This document shows positions 1 to 4,880 of a stretch of 5,592 bases of DNA, piece after piece (the stretch's first letter is position 1; each line of letters starts with the position of its first letter). The stretch comes from Cyanobacteria bacterium T3Sed10_376R1m (GTDB lineage Bacteria > Cyanobacteriota > Cyanobacteriia > Cyanobacteriales > Cyanobacteriaceae). Location of the stretch: the NCBI GenBank assembly GCA_003566215.1, contig PXEJ01000253.1:1-5592 (forward strand). Direction: 5' to 3'. The notes beneath the pieces are model-generated. The model was given only the letters and a program-made list of their open reading frames with translations. It had not been told where the DNA came from and did not search any database. The position numbers and the translations under genes are program-made.

Positions 1-280
1 ATTTTAATTAAACATTATTAAAATCATCAAAGAATACTCAAAGATAGGTAAATAATTCTAATTTTTGTTGGTCAAACTCATTTAAGTTCGATCTAAATTT
101 ATCGGTAGGGAAATAATAGTTACAATTATTTACTTAAATTTAATTTATCAATTGTCCACTATCTTCCTAACACAAACTTTTTATTTCATTATAACTGCAT
201 GATACTGTATTTATGTCGAAAAACATAGGGATCAAGAAGATATAAGTATTTATATTAAATTTTATTAACAATATTTTTTG
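1..280. other. AT-rich non-coding stretch
   Basis: This 280-bp stretch lies downstream of the TPR-like gene. All six frames are broken by frequent stops, and the only ATG-started frames are a few codons long (for example nine codons from 199 on the plus strand). I see no tRNA-like or rRNA-like sequence and no strong hairpin followed by T residues that would clearly terminate the leftward transcript. A TATAAT on the minus strand near 190-195 could belong to a promoter reading out of the window, but no well-spaced -35 element supports it. Confidence 0.6.
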
Positions 281-1396
281 CTAAGAATAGGTATCAAAAG
301 TATGTAGCAAAATTAAACTACTGTAGAGTTGAAAAGCTTCGTCCCATAGTGTTTCTTCTTTTCTAAAAAGATTAATGTGAGACTTTATTTGTTTGAGCAT
401 TTCAGGGAAATGGATTGCCCCTTCGGTAAAGGGAGTAAAGTCTGAGGACAGGGGAACATTGCTTAATTTTTCGTCAATTAGTTTAACTAAATTGTGCCAT
501 TTTTTTTGGTTTGTTTTGTCTTCTGATACAGTATTTATTCCCTCTTGAAATTGATAAAACTGATCACTAAACCTAAGAATTATTTGCTGTTGATTAAGAT
601 GTAGATCATAAAATTGGAGATAATCGAGGGTAGTTTTTTTACGCTTTAGTTTGCCCCTATTATCAGTATGAAGTGACATTTCAAATAAGGGAACAATAGC
701 ACTTACTCGACTATATATTTCATTTAATTCTACTTCTAATAGTAAGTCTTTTTCTGTATCTTGGTCATAGACAATAGTTATTGTATCATTTATTTCTTTA
801 ATATATTTTACTTGATACACTTTTGTTTGATTAATTGTTCGGATAGGGTAACAAAAACAAGGTATGGAAGCATTAATAAATTCTGTTCGATAATAATTTA
901 AATCACCATAATATCCCGTTTTACATAGACGAGGGTTACGAGTTGGTAATTGTAATTTAGCAGTGTATAGGTCAACTTCAAGAATTTTAGCGAATTGGGG
1001 AGCAACTTGATTTTTGTATTCTAGGGTTAGGGGCAGTAAGACTAATACGGCTAAATCTTGACCATTTTCTTGTTGTCTAAATTGTTCTAGTTTTATTTTT
1101 TTATCTTCTTTAAATTGTTGATCTTTTTTCTTTTTTTCTGCGGTTTGAATTACTTTAATTCTTTCTAATCCATCTCTTACTTTAGTTATTATCTGGGGAT
1201 TGGGAAATATGCTATCTTTTAATACTTGACGATATTTTTGTTCTGCTTGTGCTAATTTATTCTCTTTTTCTTCTATTAGTGCGTAATAGTAATTACTCCA
1301 TAATAAATTATCTTCTTCGGGGGGCAAATTAGCTATTAATTCTTTTGCTTTATGATAATTTTCTTGGTCAATGGCGATCGCAATTTCTGGTAACAT
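281..1396 (-). CDS. Conserved cyanobacterial TPR-like protein of unknown function
   Basis: Encodes 371 residues from the chosen ATG. Residues 1-80 are helical and resemble one or two tetratricopeptide repeats (NYHKAKELIANLPPEEDNLLWSNYYY segment at 13-38, then an AEQKYRQVL helix at 51-59). Residues 81-110 are a Lys/Glu/Gln-rich charged linker, probably coiled coil. The rest (about 115-371) is a mixed alpha/beta region I know only as the body of a cyanobacterial 'TPR protein' family, ending in a SHINLFRKEETLWDEAFQLYSSL-like block. There is no signal peptide or membrane segment, so it should be cytosolic. The start at 1396 is preferred over an in-frame ATG at 1441 because GAGGA lies 7 nt before it and the longer form would overlap rsmE by 32 bp. 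It sits 13 bp behind rsmE, so the two are probably cotranscribed. TPRs suggest protein binding; the partner is unknown. Confidence 0.85.
   Translation of the reverse strand: MLPEIAIAIDQENYHKAKELIANLPPEEDNLLWSNYYYALIEEKENKLAQAEQKYRQVLKDSIFPNPQIITKVRDGLERIKVIQTAEKKKKDQQFKEDKKIKLEQFRQQENGQDLAVLVLLPLTLEYKNQVAPQFAKILEVDLYTAKLQLPTRNPRLCKTGYYGDLNYYRTEFINASIPCFCYPIRTINQTKVYQVKYIKEINDTITIVYDQDTEKDLLLEVELNEIYSRVSAIVPLFEMSLHTDNRGKLKRKKTTLDYLQFYDLHLNQQQIILRFSDQFYQFQEGINTVSEDKTNQKKWHNLVKLIDEKLSNVPLSSDFTPFTEGAIHFPEMLKQIKSHINLFRKEETLWDEAFQLYSSLILLHTFDTYS
1374..1381. repeat. HIP1 octamer GCGATCGC
   Basis: Perfect palindromic octamer inside the TPR-like gene, read as part of the Ala-Ile-Ala codons near its N-terminus. 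HIP1 is strongly over-represented in many cyanobacterial genomes. Confidence 0.9.
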
Positions 1397-1403
1397 AATA
1401 ATA

Positions 1404-1408
1404 TCCTC
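1404..1408 (-). promoter_or_regulatory. Shine-Dalgarno site that sets the TPR-like gene start
   Basis: On the minus strand GAGGA ends 7 nt before the ATG at 1396 and begins one base after the rsmE stop codon. This is one of the two clear ribosome binding sites in the window, and it decides the start of the downstream gene. Confidence 0.8.
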
Positions 1409-1409
1409 A

Positions 1410-2132
1410 TTAACTATAAGTATTTTCGCTAATTCCTGCAATTAATGCCATGGTTGCAATGGGGGCTGTTACGGCGCGTAATATTCTTTTACCTAATGAT
1501 ATAGGTTGAAATTTATGAGCGATCGCATTTTCTACTTCTTTGTCACTCCATCCTCCTTCGCAACCCGTGGCGATGATAATTCGGGAAGGTAATTGATGGG
1601 GATTTAAGTAGTTCATTATATGTTTTTCTGTGGTTCTAGCCACGGCAATAAAGCAAGGACAATTAAGGGATGAAGTTTGTATGATAGCCTCATGAAAAGC
1701 TAATGGTTCATTTATCAACGGTACGATACCTCTTTCTGATTGTTCGGCTGATTCTTGGGCAATTTTGCGCCATCGTATTAATTTATTATGACTTGGTTTG
1801 GGTAAAGTGCGATCGCTAATAATGGGAAATATTTTATTTACCCCCAATTCTGTGGTGCAACGAACAATTTCTTCAAAACCGTTTCCCTTCGGAAGAGAAA
1901 CTATTAAAGTAACATCAATCCCTAACTCTCTTTTCTCCTCAAAATAACTAACAATCTCTCCCCCATCGTCATTTAATTTTACTTGCCAACACTTACCCTT
2001 ACCATTAATGGCAATAAAATGTTGTCCATTATTTAACCTAACCACACGGCGTAAATAATGTTCTTGGTCATATTTTAGTATAATTTTGTTAGCTTCTTTT
2101 TGGGTTTCCTCAATAACTAATCTATATAACAT
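1410..2132 (-). CDS. rsmE: 16S rRNA (uracil-1498-N3)-methyltransferase RsmE
   Basis: RsmE uses S-adenosylmethionine to methylate N3 of U1498 (E. coli numbering) of 16S rRNA in the assembled 30S subunit. The 240 residues match the family's usual length. An N-terminal PUA-like RNA-binding part (about 1-70) precedes a SPOUT (trefoil-knot) domain. Family blocks are visible in order: SLPKGNGFEEIVRCTTELGV at 79-98, RWRKIAQESAEQSERG at 120-135, a GCEGGWSDKE loop at 190-199, and SLGKRILRAVTAPI at 212-225 in the cofactor-binding knot. The second residue of the GxEGGW loop is Cys191, where Pro is usual. The RAVTAP form (Val for the common Glu) is, as I recall, ordinary in cyanobacteria. There is no clear Shine-Dalgarno before the ATG at 2132. 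It is the first gene of a leftward pair with the TPR-like gene. Confidence 0.95.
   Translation of the reverse strand: MLYRLVIEETQKEANKIILKYDQEHYLRRVVRLNNGQHFIAINGKGKCWQVKLNDDGGEIVSYFEEKRELGIDVTLIVSLPKGNGFEEIVRCTTELGVNKIFPIISDRTLPKPSHNKLIRWRKIAQESAEQSERGIVPLINEPLAFHEAIIQTSSLNCPCFIAVARTTEKHIMNYLNPHQLPSRIIIATGCEGGWSDKEVENAIAHKFQPISLGKRILRAVTAPIATMALIAGISENTYS
1519..1526. repeat. HIP1 octamer GCGATCGC
   Basis: Perfect copy inside rsmE; on the coding strand it gives Ala-Ile-Ala of NAIAHK (residues 202-207). Confidence 0.9.
1809..1816. repeat. HIP1 octamer GCGATCGC
   Basis: Perfect copy inside rsmE; on the coding strand it contributes Ser-Asp-Arg of ISDRTL (residues 105-110), within the conserved block before the RWRKIAQE motif. 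Confidence 0.9.
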
Positions 2133-2154
2133 TTAGAAACGATAACAACTTAAA

Positions 2155-2171
2155 ATAATAATATTTATTAT
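2155..2171. repeat. AT-only 7-3-7 inverted repeat upstream of rsmE
   Basis: ATAATAATATTTATTAT has perfect 7-bp arms (ATAATAA and TTATTAT) around a 3-bp centre, beginning 23 bp before the rsmE start codon. In size and composition it resembles Fur-family operators. All bases are A or T in an AT-rich gap, so chance is a serious alternative. Confidence 0.35.
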
Positions 2172-2390
2172 CTCTTAATATACCAGTGTTTTTCCAAAAA
2201 GAATGATATAAACCAAAAATGCTATCTTATTTTTTTATTAATGGTTATAACAGAACAATTTATAAAACAACAATTCCACTGATTATTTATCATAAAATAT
2301 TGCTTTATTTTAAGAAAATGTAAATTATATTACCCTCGACTATTAAGTGTAGCGTTTTTTATAATTATGAGATACATTTATTATTCTCAA

Positions 2391-2422
2391 GTCCCCCTTA
2401 TTAAGGAGGATTTAGGGGGATC
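2391..2422. repeat. C/G-rich palindromic intergenic repeat, cyanobacterial type
   Basis: In an otherwise AT-rich gap, TCCCCCTTATTAAGGAGGA (2392-2410) is a palindrome with one mismatch, followed by TTTAGGGGGATC. The final AGGGGGA (2413-2419 region) can instead pair with TCCCCCT at 2392-2398, so two alternative hairpins are possible. From memory, repeats of the form AGTCCCCCTTA...AAGGGGGATTTAGGGGGAT are dispersed in many copies in filamentous and unicellular cyanobacteria, often as remnants of small non-autonomous elements. It ends about 75 bp before the nnr start. I see no terminal duplications that would prove a complete inserted element. Confidence 0.6.
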
Positions 2423-2496
2423 ATTTTGTACCCCGTAACCATGATGATTGCTATATTTAATTTATTAAGGAAAAATAGTATCAAATTTAAATTAAA

Positions 2497-4029
2497 ATGA
2501 AAAATATATTAGTCACAACATCTCAAATGCAGAGAATTGAAGAAAAAATTTTTGCAGATGGAATGCCCGTAGAGAGTTTAATGGAAAAAGCTGCTTTAAA
2601 AACAGCCTCTTATATTGACAAAATATTACCTTCCCACAAAAATTTTACCATAGGAATATTAGTCGGTTGCGGACATAATGGGGGAGATGCTTTAGTAATT
2701 GCGAGGGAATTATATTTAAAAGGTTATGATATTTTAATTTATGCTCCCCTAGCTGAGAAATCAAAAAAAATAACCAAACAACATTTACTTTATGCCCATA
2801 ATATAAAAATTTCTTTTGTAGAAACTATTGATAATTTAAAAAACTGTAATATTATAATTGATGGTTTATTTGGCTTTGGTTTAACTAGAAAAATTACCAA
2901 CAATTTAGCCCAAGAAATTAACATAATTAATCAGTGGCAAAAAAAAGTAATTAGTATTGATATTCCTTCAGGAATTAATACTGACACAGGGGAAGTTTTA
3001 GGAATAGCAATTAAAGCTAATTTAACCCTTTGTTTGGGTTTGTATAAAAGAGGATTATTTCAAGACAAAGCCTTGGAGTATGTGGGCAAAGTAAAAATAA
3101 TTAATTTGGGAATTCCTCGTCAATATATAGAAGAAGTTATTAAAGAATCTTCCCTAGTGGAGTTGATGACAAAACAAAAGGTAGCAAAAATATTACCCTT
3201 ACCTCGTCAGAAAAATACCCATAAATATAAACAAGGACATTTGCTATTAATTTGTGGTTCAAAAAAATATGTGGGTGCGGCGTTGTTGTCAGCTTATGGG
3301 GCTAGAAGTAGTGGCGTGGGGATGGTTTCTATTGCTGTACCTAATAGTTTGAAGTATATCGTCAACACTCAGATTCCGGAGGCTTTAGTGATTGGTTGTG
3401 ACGAAAGTGATACTGGTGCGATCGCATTTTTACCTCCTTTAGATTGGGATAAGTATGAATGGGTTTCCTGTGGTATGGGTTTGACGAGGGAAGCTGTGTC
3501 AGTAGTTGAGGATGTTATTGATAGTGATTGTAATATTTTGCTTGATGCGGATGCGTTAAATATTGTGGCGGAAAATTTTTTAATGGATACCCTCAAATTG
3601 AGAAATGGGAAAACAGTTTTAACTCCCCATGATGGTGAATTTAAGCGTTTGTTTTCTGATTTGAGTAACGTTGATGACAGAATTGAAGGTAATCGTCTAG
3701 GTGCAGTTTCTCTTAATGGGACTATACTGCGCAAGGGGACAAAAACGATCATTAGCAATGAAAATCATAGTTATCTCATTTCTCAAACTACTCCAGCTTT
3801 AGCAAGGGGAGGCAGTGGAGATGTTTTAAGTGGCTTTTTAGGAGGATTACTCGCCCAAAGTCATCTAAACTCATCTTCTGTGATTGATACCGTAGCGACA
3901 GGGGCTTGGTTACATCAACAAGGGGCAATTTTAGCCCAAAAAAAAGTTTCTCAAATGGGAGTTGATGGGGTGACTTTATCTGCTTATATTCTTAACGTCA
4001 TTAGTCATATTTACAAAAATTTACAATAA
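2497..4029 (+). CDS. nnr: Bifunctional NAD(P)H-hydrate epimerase / ADP-dependent NAD(P)H-hydrate dehydratase
   Basis: This metabolite-repair enzyme restores NAD(P)H damaged by hydration. The epimerase half interconverts R and S hydrates, and the dehydratase half converts the S form back to NAD(P)H using ADP (ATP in some eukaryotes). The 510 residues equal the full length of bacterial fusions. The N-terminal NnrE (YjeF_N) domain spans about 1-215, with nucleotide-loop GCGHNGGDALVIAREL at 57-72, IIDGLFGFGL at 120-129 (probable catalytic Asp122), and VISIDIPSGINTDTGE at 151-166. The C-terminal NnrD ribokinase-like domain spans about 235-505, with GHLLLICGS at 247-255, LLDADALN at 348-355, LTPHDGEF at 375-382 (usually PHPGE), and GGSGDVLSG at 438-446 (D442 the expected catalytic base). 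No good Shine-Dalgarno precedes the ATG; AAGG at 2467-2470 is too far away. GC content differs clearly between the two halves. Confidence 0.96.
   Translation: MKNILVTTSQMQRIEEKIFADGMPVESLMEKAALKTASYIDKILPSHKNFTIGILVGCGHNGGDALVIARELYLKGYDILIYAPLAEKSKKITKQHLLYAHNIKISFVETIDNLKNCNIIIDGLFGFGLTRKITNNLAQEINIINQWQKKVISIDIPSGINTDTGEVLGIAIKANLTLCLGLYKRGLFQDKALEYVGKVKIINLGIPRQYIEEVIKESSLVELMTKQKVAKILPLPRQKNTHKYKQGHLLLICGSKKYVGAALLSAYGARSSGVGMVSIAVPNSLKYIVNTQIPEALVIGCDESDTGAIAFLPPLDWDKYEWVSCGMGLTREAVSVVEDVIDSDCNILLDADALNIVAENFLMDTLKLRNGKTVLTPHDGEFKRLFSDLSNVDDRIEGNRLGAVSLNGTILRKGTKTIISNENHSYLISQTTPALARGGSGDVLSGFLGGLLAQSHLNSSSVIDTVATGAWLHQQGAILAQKKVSQMGVDGVTLSAYILNVISHIYKNLQ
3418..3425. repeat. HIP1 octamer GCGATCGC
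   Basis: Perfect copy inside the NnrD half of nnr, coding Ala-Ile-Ala of GAIAF (residues 307-311). Confidence 0.9.
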
Positions 4030-4055
4030 AAAAGGGGCTAGAACCCCTTGTTTTT
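4028..4055. terminator. Bidirectional intrinsic terminator between nnr and peroxiredoxin
   Basis: A perfect 6-bp stem, AAGGGG (4032-4037) with CCCCTT (4044-4049), has a 6-nt loop. On the plus strand it is followed, after one G, by TTTTT (4051-4055). On the minus strand the stem is followed directly by a run of T (complement of the A run from 4028). It lies between two convergent genes, starting at the nnr stop codon and about 45 bp past the peroxiredoxin stop, so it can serve both. Confidence 0.85.
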
Positions 4056-4099
4056 ATGCTTATTTAGATGTGAAGGCTCAGATCCAGCAAAAATTGCCC

Positions 4100-4672
4100 T
4101 TAGCCAACAAATTCTTTCACAGGTGAGCATACACCGGCAGGAGTTTCACCTTTGAGGTAAGCTAACATAGTATCAGCATCAGATACTTCAAAAGGATCAG
4201 CAGGACAGTTATCTTCGTAACCCGGTTCTACAAAGATTTTTTCAATCTTACCATCGTCAACAACCATTGAATAACGCCAGGATCTTAAACCAAATCCGAG
4301 GTTAGCTTTATCAACTAACATACCCATTTTACGGGTAAATTCACCGTTTCCGTCAGGTAACAAGAATACGTTTTTCGCACCAATTTCTCTACCCCATTTG
4401 AACATAACGAAAGCATCGTTTACAGAAACACAGATGATTTCATCAACTCCTTGAGCTTTAAATTCTTCGTATAACTCTTCGTAGCGAGGGAGGTGGTTTG
4501 AAGAACAAGTGGGAGTGAATGCACCGGGTAAGGAGAATACTACTACTTTTTTACCGCCAAAAATTTCTTCAGTGGTTTTGTCTTCCCAACGGTAGGGGTT
4601 AGAACCTTCTACGGATTCGTCACGGACACGGGTTTTGAATACTACACTAGGTACTTTTTCAATAACGGTCAT
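4100..4672 (-). CDS. prxII: Type II (Prx5-family) peroxiredoxin
   Basis: A thiol peroxidase that reduces hydrogen peroxide and alkyl hydroperoxides, with electrons from glutathione/glutaredoxin or thioredoxin systems; cytosolic, no signal peptide. Its 190 residues fit the cyanobacterial/plant PrxII group. The active site is PGAFTPTC at 49-56 (PxxxTxxC, peroxidatic Cys56), with the partner Arg133 in [12 protein letters not shown]. Cys81 in [10 protein letters not shown] matches the second cysteine of plant PrxII. Two further cysteines, Cys156 and Cys182, are in the C-terminal part, which also has the family block [18 protein letters not shown] clear GAGG lies 6 nt before the ATG. Base composition is higher in GC and codon choice more uniform than in the neighbours, suggesting strong expression. 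It is divergent from perR, as are sll1621 and slr1738 in Synechocystis, where the regulator is reported to control the peroxiredoxin. Confidence 0.95.
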   Translation of the reverse strand: MTVIEKVPSVVFKTRVRDESVEGSNPYRWEDKTTEEIFGGKKVVVFSLPGAFTPTCSSNHLPRYEELYEEFKAQGVDEIICVSVNDAFVMFKWGREIGAKNVFLLPDGNGEFTRKMGMLVDKANLGFGLRSWRYSMVVDDGKIEKIFVEPGYEDNCPADPFEVSDADTMLAYLKGETPAGVCSPVKEFVG

Positions 4673-4678
4673 ATTTTA

Positions 4679-4682
4679 CCTC
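4679..4682 (-). promoter_or_regulatory. Shine-Dalgarno site of the peroxiredoxin gene
   Basis: On the minus strand GAGG(T) sits 6 nt before the ATG at 4672, an ideal spacing that confirms this start. The divergent regulator gene has no comparable site. Confidence 0.8.
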
Positions 4683-4754
4683 TACAATAATAATTTATAA
4701 AACTTTACATTTAAGCTAATAAAGTTAGAAGCATTATTTTTTTGCCTCTACCTA

Positions 4755-4783
4755 AGAATAACTCTTATTTAAGAATTTGTCAA
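4755..4783 (-). promoter_or_regulatory. Sigma-70-type promoter of the peroxiredoxin gene
   Basis: On the minus strand a perfect TTGACA (4783-4778) is separated by exactly 17 bp from TATTCT (4760-4755, four of six consensus bases). Transcription would start near 4748, giving a leader of about 75 nt. This is the best-formed promoter in the window and is oriented towards the peroxiredoxin gene. Confidence 0.65.
4757..4774. promoter_or_regulatory. Overlapping inverted repeats inside the peroxiredoxin promoter, candidate PerR operator
   Basis: Two perfect short inverted repeats overlap here: AATAA-CTC-TTATT (4757-4769) and TCTTA-TT-TAAGA (4763-4774). They cover the -10 element and most of the -35/-10 spacer, where a bound repressor would block RNA polymerase. 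Fur-family proteins bind AT-rich dyads of about this size. The sequence is not a close match to the Bacillus Per box TTATAATNATTATAA, so assignment to PerR rests on position and on the adjacent regulator gene. Confidence 0.4.
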
Positions 4784-4804
4784 TAACAATAGTCATTCAT
4801 TTTT

Positions 4805-4822
4805 GTTAAGGTATAGTTAAGG
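4805..4822 (-). promoter_or_regulatory. Two CTTAAC direct repeats with 11-bp period upstream of the peroxiredoxin promoter
   Basis: On the plus strand GTTAAGG occurs at 4805-4811 and again at 4816-4822; on the minus strand this reads CCTTAAC twice, one helical turn apart. It lies about 22 bp upstream of the peroxiredoxin -35, a usual place for an activator. OmpR/PhoB-type response regulators bind tandem repeats with 11-bp spacing, and the cyanobacterial Pho box unit is close to CTTAACC. No third unit is present. The assignment is tentative. Confidence 0.35.
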
Positions 4823-4858
4823 TTAGTCTATTAATGATTGAGAATAAAGTTAGACTAA
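4823..4858. promoter_or_regulatory. 8-bp inverted repeat with 20-bp spacer upstream of perR
   Basis: TTAGTCTA (4823-4830) and its exact reverse complement TAGACTAA (4851-4858) flank a 20-bp spacer. The spacer contains TAATGATT (4832-4839), which matches the TAATNATT core of the Bacillus Per box. The element ends 22 bp before the perR start and overlaps the putative perR promoter, so it could mediate autoregulation. It could equally be two half-sites or a weak hairpin. Confidence 0.45.
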
Positions 4859-4866
4859 TCTTTAGT
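4838..4866 (+). promoter_or_regulatory. Possible perR promoter
   Basis: TTGAGA (4838-4843, five of six bases of the -35 consensus) and TTTAGT (4861-4866, four of six of the -10) are 17 bp apart. Transcription would begin near 4873, only about 8 nt before the ATG at 4881 or 26 nt before the one at 4899. TATATT at 4867-4872 is an alternative -10 but has no good -35. Weak support. Confidence 0.3.
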
Positions 4867-4880
4867 TATATTGCACTGAG

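Larger units (their letters stand above)
2133..2496. other. Intergenic region between divergent rsmE and nnr
   Basis: This 364-bp gap must hold the promoters of both the rsmE unit and nnr, since the genes point away from each other. It is very AT-rich. I see no open reading frame or RNA gene, and no riboswitch I recognise. Two structured elements stand out: an inverted repeat at 2155-2171 and a C/G-rich palindromic repeat at 2391-2422. Several TATA-like hexamers exist (for example TATATT at 2452-2457 for nnr), but none has a good -35 at 16-18 bp, so I do not place promoters here. Confidence 0.6.

Noticed and set aside
1..280. Possible small gene or small RNA left of the TPR-like gene
   Set aside because: Only frames of a few codons, and no stable hairpin or convincing promoter pair.
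1396..1441. 15-residue N-terminal extension of the TPR-like protein
   Set aside because: It requires overlap with rsmE and ignores the clear GAGGA before the ATG at 1396.
281..2132. Both rsmE and the TPR-like protein ending in Thr-Tyr-Ser
   Set aside because: A three-residue match in AT-rich DNA is expected by chance and the flanking bases do not form a longer repeat.
2133..2496. Riboswitch or cyanobacterial Yfr-type small RNA between rsmE and nnr
   Set aside because: I recognise no conserved motif or multi-helix structure; the only strong hairpin is the repeat at 2391-2422.
3369..3758. 129-codon open frame on the minus strand
   Set aside because: It lies wholly inside nnr, opposite the well-conserved NnrD domain. 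Its translation is Ser/Pro/Leu-rich with no recognisable motif, and it has no ribosome binding site or separate context.
4087..4097. GCAA-AAA-TTGC hairpin after the peroxiredoxin stop as its own terminator
   Set aside because: The 4-bp stem is too weak and has no following T run on the minus strand; the bidirectional hairpin at 4028-4055 is far better.
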